The notes under the pieces are model-generated. The model was not told the origin of the DNA, ran no database searches, and saw only the letters and a program-made list of their open reading frames with translations. A DNA stretch of 64,000 nt from Enterobacter asburiae (GTDB lineage: Bacteria; Pseudomonadota; Gammaproteobacteria; Enterobacterales; Enterobacteriaceae): contig NZ_VRKN01000003.1 in assembly GCF_008080435.1 (NCBI RefSeq), forward strand, positions 310,001-374,000, written 5' to 3'. Shown in pieces: positions 15,229-24,515 of this stretch. Both the position numbers and the translations under genes were made by a program. Within the stretch, counting starts at the first letter, position 1, and every line of letters begins with the position of its first letter.

Positions 15229-16266
15229 TTACTGTGCGAGCTGATTGCGGCGATATTCACCCTGCCGCTCCAGCATCCAGCCGGGATATTCGCGCGGTAG
15301 CGCGCTCACCGCATCGAGCTGTTTAAGCTCCTCTTCGCTTAAGCGGATCCCGGTCGCGGCGATATTGTCGTCCAGCTGTTCAACGCGTTTGGCACCAATA
15401 ATCACGCTGGTCACGGCTTTTTGATGCAGCAGCCACGCCAGCGCGATTTGCGCGACGGAGACGCCCTTGCTTTCGGCGATAGGGCGCATCACGTCCACGC
15501 AGTCGAAGGCGCGATCTTTATTCACCGGCGGGAAGTCAAACTCCAGACGGCGGCCACCGGCTTCACTCTGCCCGTCGCGGCCATATTTTCCGCTCAGCAG
15601 GCCGCCTGCCAGCGGGCTCCAGACCATCAGCCCGACGCCTTCGCTCTGCATCATCGGCATCAGGTCGCGCTCCAGATCGCGCCCGGCAATGGTGTAATAC
15701 GCCTGCAACGACGCGAAACGCGCCAGCCCAAGACGTTCAGAAATACCGAGCGCTTTGGCAATCTGCCACGCCGCCCAGTTCGAGACGCCGATGTACCGGA
15801 CGTGGCCGTGCTGCACCAGGTTATCCAGCGCATAAAGCATTTCTTCAATCGGCGTTGCAGGGTCGAAACCGTGAAGCTGGTAGAGATCGATATGATCGAG
15901 CTGCAGACGGCGCAGGCTCTCCTTCACGCTGCTGATGATGTGATAGCGCGAGCTGCCACGCGAGTTCACCCCTGCCGTTCCCGTTTCGCCGAACACTTTA
16001 GTGGCGACCACCACGTTCTCGCGCGGGATTTTCAGGTTTTTCAGCGCCTGACCGGTGATCTCCTCCGAACGTCCTTCCGAGTAAACGTCCGCGGTGTCGA
16101 TAAAGTTGATCCCGGCATCCAGCGCGCGGCCCACCAGTTGCTCGGCCTCACTTTGCTGGAGCTGGCCAATCTTGCCCCACATGCCGCCCTCGCCGCCGAA
16201 GGTCATGGTGCCGAGGCACAGTTCAGAAACAAACAGACCGGTGTTGCCCAGTTTTTGATAACGCAT
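15229..16266 (-). CDS. Aldo-keto reductase
   Basis: A 345-residue (alpha/beta)8 NADPH-dependent oxidoreductase. The catalytic tetrad is visible: Asp and Tyr in FIDTADVYSEGRSEE, Lys in VVVATKVFG and His in LYQLHGFDPATP. The C-terminal coenzyme-binding region IIGAKRVEQLDDNIAA is typical of the AKR families with many uncharacterised bacterial members, so the physiological substrate is unknown. It is transcribed alone, with a 102-base gap to the efflux operon on the same strand and a REP after it. It is absent from this place in E. coli. Confidence 0.88.
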   Translation of the reverse strand: MRYQKLGNTGLFVSELCLGTMTFGGEGGMWGKIGQLQQSEAEQLVGRALDAGINFIDTADVYSEGRSEEITGQALKNLKIPRENVVVATKVFGETGTAGVNSRGSSRYHIISSVKESLRRLQLDHIDLYQLHGFDPATPIEEMLYALDNLVQHGHVRYIGVSNWAAWQIAKALGISERLGLARFASLQAYYTIAGRDLERDLMPMMQSEGVGLMVWSPLAGGLLSGKYGRDGQSEAGGRRLEFDFPPVNKDRAFDCVDVMRPIAESKGVSVAQIALAWLLHQKAVTSVIIGAKRVEQLDDNIAATGIRLSEEELKQLDAVSALPREYPGWMLERQGEYRRNQLAQ

Positions 16267-16368
16267 AAGTTATTCCTCGCATGTCGATTGGGTACCCGAT
16301 AGTTATACCCGCCCCTCAGCCATCGCGAATGTGGTGTTCCTGTCCGTTTCTTGCCCAATCCTCTGAAT

Positions 16369-17895
16369 TTATCCGCGCGGGGCGTCGCCAAAGACGCTGT
16401 AGTCCGGTAATTGCACCTGCTGATACGGCTCCCAGCCGCCGCCGAGGGCCTTGTAGAGCGCCACCAGATCGAGCGCGCTCTGCACCTGCGCCTGTGCGCG
16501 CTGCTGCTGGGCCTGCGCCAGCTGTCGCTGGGCGTCCAGCACGTCAATAAAGCTGGCGATCCCCTGCCGGTAGCTGTCGCTCGCCAGATCAAACGCGTTT
16601 TGCAGGGCGTCGATCGTTTTTGCGAGACCCGCTTCACGCTGCTGGTCGGTGCGATAGCTCACCAGCGCATTCTCGACATCGCCGAGTGCGGTCAGCACCG
16701 TCTGACGATAGTCCAGCACCGCCGCCCCCTGCTGCACGCGCGCCACCTTCACGCTGGAGACCAGTCGACCGCCCTGGAAGATGGGAATAGAGACCTGCGG
16801 GCCGAAGCTGTAGAAGTGGCTGCTCCAGTCGGTCAGCCAGTTTGTTTCGCTGTTGCGCAGGCCAAACTGCCCGGAGAGCGTAAAGCTCGGGAACAACTCC
16901 GCCACCGAGACGCCGATTTGTGCCGTCGCGGCGTGAAGGTTCGCCTCCGCTTCGCGCACGTCCGGACGGCGTCGCGCCAGGGTTGACGGAATACCCGTTT
17001 GCACAATATCCGGCAGGGCAGGCATCGGCTGCGCAGACTGGAGTTCGCCGTCCAGCGCCCCCGGCGGCTTGCCGAGCAGGATCGCCAGGCCATTCATCGC
17101 CTGCCGCTCCTGCGCCTGATATTGCGGAAGCTGTGCTTCAAGGTTGCCTGACTGCGCCCGGGCGTTTTCCACATCCATCTGCGGCGACAGCCCGCCCCGC
17201 TGACGGCTTTCAGTCAGATCCAGCGTCTGCTGCGCGCTTTTAATCTGGGTGTTCAGCGTGGCGATAATGCTCTGCGCCCCGCGCAGCTGTAGCCACGCGC
17301 GCGCCACTTCGGCTTCCAGCGACACCAGCGCGTCGTTACGCTGCTCAATAGCCGCATTCTGCTGCGCTTCGGCGGCTTCCACCTGACGACGCACCTTGCC
17401 CCACAGGTCGATTTCCCACTGGGCGTCGAAGCTGCCCTGGTAGAGGTTAACCGGCTGCGTCAGCGGCCCCAGCGCGCCTTTCAAATTGGGATCGATGCTG
17501 TCCACCTGGTCGTACACGCCGTGGGATTTCAGCTCACCTTCCAGCCCAAGCTGCTGGCGCGTCGCCTGCAGATTGCCGTTGACCGACGGATAAAACGCCC
17601 CGCCCGCCTGGTTAATCTGTTCACGCGCTCCGGCAATGCGCAGCACCGTCTGCTGCAGCGTCAGGTTTCCGGCGATGGCGCGTTCAACCAGGCCGTCGAG
17701 CTGCGGCGAGCCGAAGGTCTTCCACCAGCGCGGATTGGTCGCGGCGGAGGTGGTTTGCGATTTCACCGCGCTGTCGCCCTTATCGTTCCAGTGCGTGACG
17801 GAAGGTGGTGCGGGCTGCTGGTAGTCCGGCCCGACGGCGCAGCCCACCAGCAGCATCATTATCATCAGAGGGTGTAAACGTCTGTGTATCATCAA
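16369..17895 (-). CDS. Outer-membrane efflux lipoprotein (NodT/TolC-type OMF)
   Basis: A 508-residue RND/MFS-type outer-membrane factor. The signal peptide ends in the lipobox LLVGC, making Cys19 the lipidated residue. Two OEP domain repeats follow, with long helical segments rich in Ala and Gln (about residues 170-290 and 390-480) that form the periplasmic channel. The conserved motif TLARRRPDVREAEANLHAA lies between them. It is the third gene of an operon with the MFS pump and the adaptor; its ATG overlaps the pump stop codon by four bases. This makes a self-contained export system that need not use TolC. Confidence 0.92.
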   Translation of the reverse strand: MMIHRRLHPLMIMMLLVGCAVGPDYQQPAPPSVTHWNDKGDSAVKSQTTSAATNPRWWKTFGSPQLDGLVERAIAGNLTLQQTVLRIAGAREQINQAGGAFYPSVNGNLQATRQQLGLEGELKSHGVYDQVDSIDPNLKGALGPLTQPVNLYQGSFDAQWEIDLWGKVRRQVEAAEAQQNAAIEQRNDALVSLEAEVARAWLQLRGAQSIIATLNTQIKSAQQTLDLTESRQRGGLSPQMDVENARAQSGNLEAQLPQYQAQERQAMNGLAILLGKPPGALDGELQSAQPMPALPDIVQTGIPSTLARRRPDVREAEANLHAATAQIGVSVAELFPSFTLSGQFGLRNSETNWLTDWSSHFYSFGPQVSIPIFQGGRLVSSVKVARVQQGAAVLDYRQTVLTALGDVENALVSYRTDQQREAGLAKTIDALQNAFDLASDSYRQGIASFIDVLDAQRQLAQAQQQRAQAQVQSALDLVALYKALGGGWEPYQQVQLPDYSVFGDAPRG

Positions 17896-19463
17896 TGTGC
17901 TCCTGCACTCCCCTCGCTCTTAACCGGCGAGAGCAACAAACAAAACGGAATCAGTAACAAGGCCACTGCGCTCAGAATGGTGAAGACGTCGATGTAGGCC
18001 AGGAAGCGCGACTGCTCAATCATGGTCTGGTACATGCGCCCGGTGGCGATGCCGGTGGGGTCACCCACCTGGGTGGTGAAGTTCTGGATCGCCTGCGCGC
18101 TTTCTCGTATCGCCTGCTGGAACTGCTCGTTAAATGGCGAGGCGTGATAAGCCAGATGGGCGCTATGCGCCTGCGCGCGTTCGGTGATGGCCGCCGTTGA
18201 GAGGGATATGCCAATCGAGCCCGCTACGTTACGGAACATGGTGAACAACGCCGCCGCATCGGCGTTGAGCCGCCTCGGTATCGAGATGAAGGCAATGGTG
18301 GTCAGCGGCACAAACAGGAACCCCAACCCTATCGACTGGGCGCTGCGGAACAGCACCAGGGTTTCGAAGTCGATATCCGGCGTCAGCGTGCGCGACCAGA
18401 AGAACGACACCGCCAGACAGGTAAAGCCAAAGGCAATAATCCAGCGCGTCTGCACCACCGGCATCAGCTTCAATACCAGCGGGATAGTTAAGACGATCAG
18501 CACCGCCCCAGGCGACAGCACCAGCCCGGACCAGGTGGCGGTATAGCCCAGGTCCTGCTGCGCCAGCTGCGGGATCACCACCGAGCTGCCATAGAGGATC
18601 ATCGCCATCCCCGCCATCAGCAGGCTGGAAATGGCAAAGTTGCGGTCCTTCATGCAGTGCAGATCTACCACCGGCTTTTTGGCATACACCAGCCAGTAGA
18701 TGGCGCCGATAATGCCGATAAGCGTCAGCACCGCGAAGGTGCGGATAAAGTTTGAGTAGAACCAGTCTTCATCTTCCCCGCGGTCGAGCATCACCTGCAG
18801 ACACCCGAGACCTAAGGCGATGAGGCCGATCCCCGTCCAGTCGATACTCAGCTTCTCTTTTGATTTACTCTCCCACGACGGATCTTCCAGCAGTTGGTAG
18901 ATCGCCAGCACCGTCACAATTCCCACCGGAATATTGATAAAGAACACCCAGCGCCACGAGTAGTTGTCGGTGATCCAGCCGCCCAGCGTCGGGCCAAGCA
19001 CCGGCGCAACGATAATCGCAATGGAGGAAAGACCAAACGCTTTGCCCCTGTCTTCGGGTTTGAAGTAGTCGAGCAGCACCGACTGCTGCGTGGGCTGCAG
19101 CCCGCCGCCAAAAAAGCCCTGCATCACGCGGAACAGGATGATCTGCCACAGCTCGGTGGCGATCCCGCACAGGAACGAGCAGACGGTGAACATGACGATG
19201 CAAATCAGGAAGAACTGTTTGCGGCCAAACACCCGGCTCAGAAACGCCGAGATGGGCAGTACAATGCCGTTCGCGACCAGATAGCTGGTTAACACCCAGG
19301 TGGATTCGTCATAGCTGGACGAGAGCGAGCCTGCCACGTGGGGCAGCGCCACGTTGACAATGGTGGTATCCAGAATTTCCATGAACACCGCCAGGGTGAC
19401 GACAAACGCCACCGCCCACGGATTACTGGCGGGTTTCCAGCTGTCGTGGCTGTGATCCGTCAT
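17892..19463 (-). CDS. DHA2-family MFS drug efflux pump (EmrB/QacA type)
   Basis: A 523-residue inner-membrane protein with about fourteen transmembrane helices. Signature sequences include LDTTIVNVALPHVAG in the first helix region (motif D1 of DHA2), GRKQFFLICIVMF (motif A), RVMQGFFGGGLQPTQQSVLLDYF (motif B) and APVLGPTLGGWI (motif C of antiporters). EmrB-type pumps export hydrophobic drugs, uncouplers or fatty acids by proton antiport. It overlaps both neighbours by four bases (ATGA), so the three genes are translationally coupled. The substrate cannot be predicted. Confidence 0.93.
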   Translation of the reverse strand: MTDHSHDSWKPASNPWAVAFVVTLAVFMEILDTTIVNVALPHVAGSLSSSYDESTWVLTSYLVANGIVLPISAFLSRVFGRKQFFLICIVMFTVCSFLCGIATELWQIILFRVMQGFFGGGLQPTQQSVLLDYFKPEDRGKAFGLSSIAIIVAPVLGPTLGGWITDNYSWRWVFFINIPVGIVTVLAIYQLLEDPSWESKSKEKLSIDWTGIGLIALGLGCLQVMLDRGEDEDWFYSNFIRTFAVLTLIGIIGAIYWLVYAKKPVVDLHCMKDRNFAISSLLMAGMAMILYGSSVVIPQLAQQDLGYTATWSGLVLSPGAVLIVLTIPLVLKLMPVVQTRWIIAFGFTCLAVSFFWSRTLTPDIDFETLVLFRSAQSIGLGFLFVPLTTIAFISIPRRLNADAAALFTMFRNVAGSIGISLSTAAITERAQAHSAHLAYHASPFNEQFQQAIRESAQAIQNFTTQVGDPTGIATGRMYQTMIEQSRFLAYIDVFTILSAVALLLIPFCLLLSPVKSEGSAGAH

Positions 19464-20554
19464 TCCACCGTCACCTTCGGTGCAACCGACAGCCCCAGCG
19501 GCAGCGGTTTGTTCGGATCGAGGCCTTTATCAATCACGATTTTGACCGGCACGCGCTGCACAATTTTGACGAAGTTACCGGTGGCATTTTCTGCCGGGAA
19601 GGCGGAGAAGCGTGAGCCGCTGCCCTGCTGGATACTGTCTACGTGGCCCTCAAGCTCCATATCCGGCCACGCGTCGACGGACACGGTGACTTTATCACCC
19701 GGCTTCATGCGCTCAAGCTGCGACTCTTTAAAGTTCGCCACCACCCACACGTTCGGGGAAACCAGCGAGAACAGCGCCGTTCCCGCCTGCACCAGCGTGC
19801 CGGGCTGTACGTTGCGTTTGGTGACAACGCCGTCGAACGGGGCGCGGACTTCGGTATAGGAGAGGTTAAGATTGGCGGTTTCCAGCTGCGCTTTAGCCTG
19901 ATCGACCTGACGCTCGCGCGCTTCAACATTGGTTTCCTGCTGGCGGATTTGCAGCTGTACCTGTTCCGCCACTTCCAGCTGTGCCTGAGCGCTGGCCAGC
20001 CCTGCCTGTGCGCTACGCAGTTGAGCGTTCGCGGAATCAATACTTTGCTGGGTGGTCGCGCGCGGGTCGACGCCGCGCTGGCGACGGTACTCTGCCTGCG
20101 CGTTCGCCAGATCGGCCTGCGCTTTCAGCACCTGCGCTTTGGCTTCGTCACGCTGGGCGGGATACTGGACTTTTGAAAGCGCCAGCTGCGCCTGGGCCTG
20201 ATGCAGCTGCGCGATAGCCAGCCCAAGCTGGGCCTGAGCCTGATCGCGCTGCGCGGTGGTATCACGCGGATCGATGACCACCAGCAGATCGCCCTTTTTC
20301 ACGCGCTGGTTATCGCGCACGCGCAGCTCGGTGACGTAGCCTGCCGTCTTGGGGGCAATCGTCACCACGTCACCGTCGGTAAAGGCGTCGTCAGTCGTCT
20401 CTTCGTTACGGGTTAAAAACCACCAGACCAGCGCCACGACGACCATTACCCCCGCGACAATGCCGAGGATAATTAACGGTTTCTTGCCCGGGCGCTTACG
20501 CTCATTATTGTTTTTGTCCTGCTCGTCAGCAGGCGGGTTTTGATCTTCAGCCAT
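19460..20554 (-). CDS. HlyD/EmrA-type periplasmic adaptor of the efflux pump
   Basis: A 364-residue membrane fusion protein. A cytoplasmic N terminus rich in charged residues precedes one transmembrane helix (about residues 29-49, LIILGIVAGVMVVVALVWW), then a barrel-sandwich domain (DAFTDGDVVTIAPKTAGYV), a long alpha-helical hairpin (about residues 95-215) and the second barrel half with LSYTEVRAPFDGVVTKRNV. It bridges the EmrB-type pump and the OMF. It is the first gene of the operon; an inverted repeat occupies the short leader before it. No regulator gene is adjacent. Confidence 0.93.
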   Translation of the reverse strand: MAEDQNPPADEQDKNNNERKRPGKKPLIILGIVAGVMVVVALVWWFLTRNEETTDDAFTDGDVVTIAPKTAGYVTELRVRDNQRVKKGDLLVVIDPRDTTAQRDQAQAQLGLAIAQLHQAQAQLALSKVQYPAQRDEAKAQVLKAQADLANAQAEYRRQRGVDPRATTQQSIDSANAQLRSAQAGLASAQAQLEVAEQVQLQIRQQETNVEARERQVDQAKAQLETANLNLSYTEVRAPFDGVVTKRNVQPGTLVQAGTALFSLVSPNVWVVANFKESQLERMKPGDKVTVSVDAWPDMELEGHVDSIQQGSGSRFSAFPAENATGNFVKIVQRVPVKIVIDKGLDPNKPLPLGLSVAPKVTVE

Positions 20555-20574
20555 AGGTCAGCAACGGTCCTGTC

Positions 20575-20604
20575 AGTGAGCGGCATCACACTATGCCGTT
20601 CACT
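20575..20604. promoter_or_regulatory. Inverted repeat in the leader of the efflux operon
   Basis: AGTGAGCGGCAT (20575-20586) and ATGCCGTTCACT (20593-20604) pair at 11 of 12 positions around a 6-base centre. It lies 21-50 bases upstream of the adaptor start codon, so it may be a repressor operator or an mRNA hairpin near the ribosome site. Confidence 0.55.
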
Positions 20605-20655
20605 AAAGCTAGGACGTTGCTATACGTTTGCCAGGAAAAACTGACAAATTACGCA

Positions 20656-21765
20656 CTATATGAGAAGGAATATTCCGAAACCGATCGCCGCGGCCCACAC
20701 CAGCATCGGAATCGACCAGACGTGGAAACGCCACCAGATACGACGGTCGTTGGCCATACGCAGGGCAATCAGGTTTGCCAGCGAACCGGGCAGCAGCCCA
20801 AACCCACCGATGTTCACCGCCCAGGCCAGGAGCGTGTCGGGCGGAACATAGTTGAGCAGCAGAATGGTGGAAGGCACGTTGCTGATAAACTGCGACAGGC
20901 CAATCGCCGTCAGCCACAGTCCCGGCTGAGACAGCGTACTTACGCTGTGCAGAACGTTCTGCAGCACCGGAAGCTGGATAAGGAGATGCACATCAATAAA
21001 CATCGCCATAAAGACCAGCAGCAGCGTCCAGTCCACGCTCACCAGAACGCGACGCGCCAGGACGATAAACCCCGCGGCAACGAGCAGGACGCCCGCCAGC
21101 TCATACTTCAGCTCCAGCGCGAACAGAAAGACGATGTATAACCCGAGACAGCTCCACACCAGACGAGGCTGCCACTGCGGACCCGTTGTGCCGCTGTGGT
21201 ATTGCAGTTTTTTGTCCGGAAACGCGAACCAGCACACCGCCAGCAGCGACAACATCATCACCAGCGCCAGAGGGGCCATCTGCCAGGTAAAGGCGGCGAA
21301 CGACAGCCCGGACCGTCCCCAGAGAAGGATATTTTGCGGGTTGCCGATTGGCGTCAGAAGTGAGCCTGCATTAACGGCCAGCGCTTCAAAAATGATCAAG
21401 CGACTTACCGGGATCTCGCACAGCTTACGCAGCGTGAGCGTGAGGGGCACGATGATAAACAGCGCCACATCGTTGGTCAGAAACGTCGACAGCACCGCGG
21501 CGGAGAACACCATAAACAGGGACAGCCTGCGCTCGGTGGCAAAGCGGCGCACCATTTTACGTCCCAGAACGTCAAAATAGCCGCTCAGCTCGACCCCTTT
21601 GGTGAGCATCATCAAGCCGCTCAGGGTAATGATGGTGCGCCAGTCAATCGCGGCGGGCCAGGCGTGTGGCGCAAACGGCACAAAGAGGCTTAACCCTGCG
21701 CCAATGATTAATAAGAGATGGAAGAAACGATCGCGTGCCAGGGCCTGCAGTCCAGGAATTTTCAT
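20656..21765 (-). CDS. ybiR: Inner-membrane anion transporter family protein
   Basis: A 369-residue integral membrane protein, homologue of E. coli YbiR, of the ArsB/NhaD ion transporter superfamily. It has roughly ten hydrophobic segments and the family stretches [18 protein letters not shown] near residue 115 and [18 protein letters not shown] near residue 160. The substrate is unknown. Its start overlaps the mntR stop by four bases, so it is co-transcribed with the manganese regulator; this arrangement is also found in E. coli, although no manganese role is established for YbiR. Confidence 0.9.
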   Translation of the reverse strand: MKIPGLQALARDRFFHLLLIIGAGLSLFVPFAPHAWPAAIDWRTIITLSGLMMLTKGVELSGYFDVLGRKMVRRFATERRLSLFMVFSAAVLSTFLTNDVALFIIVPLTLTLRKLCEIPVSRLIIFEALAVNAGSLLTPIGNPQNILLWGRSGLSFAAFTWQMAPLALVMMLSLLAVCWFAFPDKKLQYHSGTTGPQWQPRLVWSCLGLYIVFLFALELKYELAGVLLVAAGFIVLARRVLVSVDWTLLLVFMAMFIDVHLLIQLPVLQNVLHSVSTLSQPGLWLTAIGLSQFISNVPSTILLLNYVPPDTLLAWAVNIGGFGLLPGSLANLIALRMANDRRIWWRFHVWSIPMLVWAAAIGFGIFLLI

Positions 21766-22235
21766 TCAGCGGAGGGACCATATTTAAGCGTAAACTCACG
21801 AAACTTCACCAGCGTCTCTTCGCTCACGTGGTGTTCCATTCCTTCCGCATCCCGGCGGGCGATCTCCGGGCTGACGCCCAGCACCAGTAAAAAATTCTCG
21901 ACAAGCTGATGGCGCTCGCGGCTCTCCTGCGCGAGTTTCTCCCCTTCCGGCGTCAGAAAAACACCGCGCCAGGGGATCATTTCAATTAAGCCCACGGAGG
22001 CCAGGCGTTTTAACATTTTAGCGACAGTAGGCTGTGAAACCCCCAGCCTGGCGGCCATATCGACCTGTCGCGCTTCACCGACCTCACGAATCAGATCGGA
22101 AATGAGTTCAACATAATCATCAATCAGTTCACGCCGGTGCGCTTCACGGACCTGGCGAAAACCTTCGACATGTTCTTCAACATTCACCAGTTGCGTCGTT
22201 TTCCTCATTGTCGGATGACCTGCGCGACGGTTCAT
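21762..22235 (-). CDS. mntR: Manganese-responsive transcriptional regulator
   Basis: A 157-residue DtxR/MntR-family regulator almost identical to E. coli MntR. It has an N-terminal winged helix-turn-helix ([17 protein letters not shown], about residues 60-76) and a dimerisation/metal domain with the ligands in [10 protein letters not shown] near the C terminus. With Mn it represses uptake (mntH) and the small protein gene mntS and activates the exporter mntP. It lies divergent from mntS, whose promoter region has MntR-type boxes. Confidence 0.95.
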   Translation of the reverse strand: MNRRAGHPTMRKTTQLVNVEEHVEGFRQVREAHRRELIDDYVELISDLIREVGEARQVDMAARLGVSQPTVAKMLKRLASVGLIEMIPWRGVFLTPEGEKLAQESRERHQLVENFLLVLGVSPEIARRDAEGMEHHVSEETLVKFREFTLKYGPSAE

Positions 22236-22326
22236 TGTACTTCCTCAGTGGGGTGACGCTTCCAGCGCCCGGTTTCGAGAGCGCACATTGTAAACCATAG
22301 CTCCGCAAGCACAAAAAATTAACGAA

Positions 22327-22361
22327 ATAGCCATAGCTATACAATATAGCCTGTGCTATAT
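22327..22361. promoter_or_regulatory. Two MntR-type boxes in the mntS promoter
   Basis: ATAGC-CATA-GCTAT (22327-22340) and ATATAGC-CTGT-GCTATAT (22344-22361) are perfect inverted repeats with TAGC/GCTA cores like the known MntR box. The centres are about 19 bp apart. They lie 58-92 bases before the mntS start, at the promoter. Confidence 0.7.
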
Positions 22362-22418
22362 CTGTATGTAATGCAGTCACCCTTCACGGATCGAAGGGAT
22401 CAAAACTCAGGAGGTCTT

Positions 22419-22547
22419 ATGAACGAATTCAAGAGGTGCATGACCGTGTTTACCCACTCTCCCTTTAAAGTGCGCTTAATGCTGTTGAACATGCTGTGCG
22501 ATATGTTTAACAACAAACCGCATCAGGACGACAAACCTTCCCGCTAA
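22419..22547 (+). CDS. mntS: Small manganese-homeostasis protein MntS
   Basis: A 42-residue protein beginning MNEFKRCMTVFTHSPFKVRL, clearly matching E. coli MntS. It is made when manganese is scarce and raises the intracellular manganese pool, with evidence in E. coli for interference with the MntP exporter. A strong AGGAGG ribosome site lies at 22409-22414. The basic, amphipathic central part and cysteines at positions 7 and 27 are visible. Repression by MntR is expected from the two boxes upstream. A terminator starts at its stop codon. Confidence 0.93.
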   Translation: MNEFKRCMTVFTHSPFKVRLMLLNMLCDMFNNKPHQDDKPSR

Positions 22548-22576
22548 GCGGCGTTGCGGTACGCCGCTTCATTTTC
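22546..22576 (+). terminator. Terminator of mntS
   Basis: A perfect 9-bp stem, AAGCGGCGT (22546-22554) with ACGCCGCTT (22561-22569), loop TGCGGT, followed by CATTTTCC. It overlaps the mntS stop codon. Confidence 0.75.
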
Positions 22577-22776
22577 CCGTCACAATCTCGCTGTAAACTG
22601 GCTTCCAGCCGCCTTATTCCCGATCTTTTTTACGGATTTGCAATCCCCTTCGCAAAACATCTGCTTAGCAACTGTTGATATTATTTAGCGCTCGCACTAT
22701 CTTCTTGCAGCCCTGCACAATTTGCGGCTCGCTGAAGCGGACCCTCATTCCCTCTCCACGCACTGTCAGGCAGGTT

Positions 22777-22821
22777 ATGACCCTTGACGCCAGGGTGAGC
22801 ACATGGCGTTTTCATCCATGA
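22777..22821 (+). other. Possible 14-codon leader ORF upstream of opgE
   Basis: ATG at 22777 opens 14 codons (MTLDARVSTWRFHP) ending 9 bases before the opgE start. Only a weak AGG lies upstream. It may be chance; otherwise the 283-base gap 22548-22830 holds just the mntS terminator and the presumed opgE promoter. Confidence 0.2.
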
Positions 22822-22830
22822 TAGTGACCT

Positions 22831-24414
22831 ATGAATGTAACCCTGATAGATACCGTTGTGACCCGCAGCCGGGCCTTAAGCCCGTGGACGGGTTTTTACT
22901 TTTTGCAGTCATTACTGATTAACTTTGCGCTGGGTTATCCCTTTAGTCTGCTCTACGCGGTGGCGTTCACCTGCGTTCTGCATTTGCTGTGGCGAGCCGC
23001 ACCGCGCGTGCAAAAAGCGTTAATCGGGATCTGTTCGCTGGTCGCTGCACTCTATTTCCCGTTTGGTCAGGCTTACGGCGCGCCAAACTTTAATACCCTG
23101 CTGGCGCTGCACTCGACGAATATGGAAGAGTCGACGGAGATCCTGACGATCTTCCCGTGGTACAGCTATGTGGTCGGGCTCTTTATCTTCGCGTTGGGCG
23201 TTATCGCCATCCGCCGTCAGTCGGGCGAGAAAAAATCCTGGGGTAAGATCGAACTACTCTGTCTGGTGTTCAGCGTTGCCGTGGCGTTTGTCGCCCCCAT
23301 CCAGAATATTCCCTGGGACGGTAAGCTAAGGCTCACCAATATCGGCTATCCGGTTTTCCGCTTCGTGAAAGACGTCGTGGTAAATAATAAAGAGGTTCTC
23401 GACGAACAGGCGCGCATGGCTGAGCTTTCCAACATGAAAGACACCTGGAACGTGCTGGCCGTTAAGCCGAAATATCACACCTATGTGGTGGTAATCGGCG
23501 AAAGTGCCCGTCGCGATGCAATGGGGGCGTTCGGCGGACACTGGGATAACACACCGTTTGCTAATTCGGTTAAAGGCACGCTGTTTACCGATTATGTCGC
23601 GGCCAGCGGCTCGACGCAGAAATCGCTCGGCCTGACGCTTAACCGGGTCGTCGACGGCAAACCCCAGTATCAGGATAATTTTGTCACCCTGGCAAACCGC
23701 GCGGGTTATCAGACCTGGTGGTTCTCCAATCAGGGGCAAATTGGCGAATACGATACGGCCATTGCCAGTATCGCTAAGCGTGCCGACGAAGTGCAGTTCC
23801 TGAAGAACGGCGACTTTGAAGCCGACAAAAACACCAAAGACGAAGCACTGTTGAAAATGACGGCACAGGTCTTCGCCACCCCGCGCACCCAGCCTCAGCT
23901 GATCGTCCTGCACCTGATGGGGTCACACCCGCAGGCCTGCGATCGAACCGGCGGGAAGTACGCAGAGTTCGTGCAGTCCAAAGAGACGTCTTGCTATCTC
24001 TACACCATGACGCAAACCGACGACCTGTTGAGCAAGCTGTACGATCAGCTACGCAATACGGGCGACAGCTTCTCCATGGTCTATTTCTCGGATCACGGGC
24101 TGGCGTTTAAAGAGCGTGGTAAAGAGGTGCAGTACCTGGCGCACGATGACAAGTTCCAGCAGAACTTCCAGGTGCCGTTTATGGTGCTGTCGAGTGATGA
24201 TAAAACACATCGCGTTATTAAAGCGCGTCGTTCGGCAAATGATTTCCTGCAGTTCTTCTCGCAGTGGACGGGGATTACAGCCGAGCAGATAAAAACTGCT
24301 TACCCGTTTGTCTCAAACAAGAAAGCTCCCCCAGTGTACGTTACCAACTTCAAGTTACAGAAAGTTGACTACAACCATCTGGGTACGGATATTTTTGATA
24401 TTAAGAGTAAGTAG
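22831..24414 (+). CDS. opgE: Phosphoethanolamine transferase
   Basis: A 527-residue inner-membrane enzyme, homologue of YbiP/OpgE, which adds phosphoethanolamine to periplasmic glucans. The N-terminal third has four to five hydrophobic segments. The periplasmic sulfatase-fold domain shows the metal and nucleophile motifs: VVIGESARRDAMGAFGG near residue 220, the serine/threonine cluster SGSTQKSLG near 265, YFSDHGLAFKERG near 420 and HDDKFQQNFQVPF near 440. A related role on other acceptors such as lipid A cannot be excluded, but the sequence and synteny fit OpgE. It is monocistronic, convergent with ompX. Confidence 0.9.
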   Translation: MNVTLIDTVVTRSRALSPWTGFYFLQSLLINFALGYPFSLLYAVAFTCVLHLLWRAAPRVQKALIGICSLVAALYFPFGQAYGAPNFNTLLALHSTNMEESTEILTIFPWYSYVVGLFIFALGVIAIRRQSGEKKSWGKIELLCLVFSVAVAFVAPIQNIPWDGKLRLTNIGYPVFRFVKDVVVNNKEVLDEQARMAELSNMKDTWNVLAVKPKYHTYVVVIGESARRDAMGAFGGHWDNTPFANSVKGTLFTDYVAASGSTQKSLGLTLNRVVDGKPQYQDNFVTLANRAGYQTWWFSNQGQIGEYDTAIASIAKRADEVQFLKNGDFEADKNTKDEALLKMTAQVFATPRTQPQLIVLHLMGSHPQACDRTGGKYAEFVQSKETSCYLYTMTQTDDLLSKLYDQLRNTGDSFSMVYFSDHGLAFKERGKEVQYLAHDDKFQQNFQVPFMVLSSDDKTHRVIKARRSANDFLQFFSQWTGITAEQIKTAYPFVSNKKAPPVYVTNFKLQKVDYNHLGTDIFDIKSK

Positions 24415-24418
24415 CGGT

Positions 24419-24460
24419 CTGATGCCCTCACCCTGGCCCTCTCCCACGGGGAGAGGGAAA
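24419..24460. repeat. REP-like palindromic repeat, copy 3
   Basis: CTGATGCCCTCACCCTGG then CCCTCTCCC (24437-24445), loop ACG, GGGAGAGGG (24449-24457). Same family as 1285-1331. Confidence 0.8.
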
Positions 24461-24467
24461 AGACAAA

Positions 24468-24497
24468 AAAAAATCCGCCACATTGGGCGGATTTTTT
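24468..24497. terminator. Bidirectional terminator between opgE and ompX
   Basis: AAAAAATCCGCC (24468-24479) pairs with GGCGGATTTTTT (24486-24497) around ACATTG. It has A and T runs on both sides and lies between convergent genes. Confidence 0.9.
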
Positions 24498-24515
24498 ATT
24501 AGCTCACCGGAGTGA

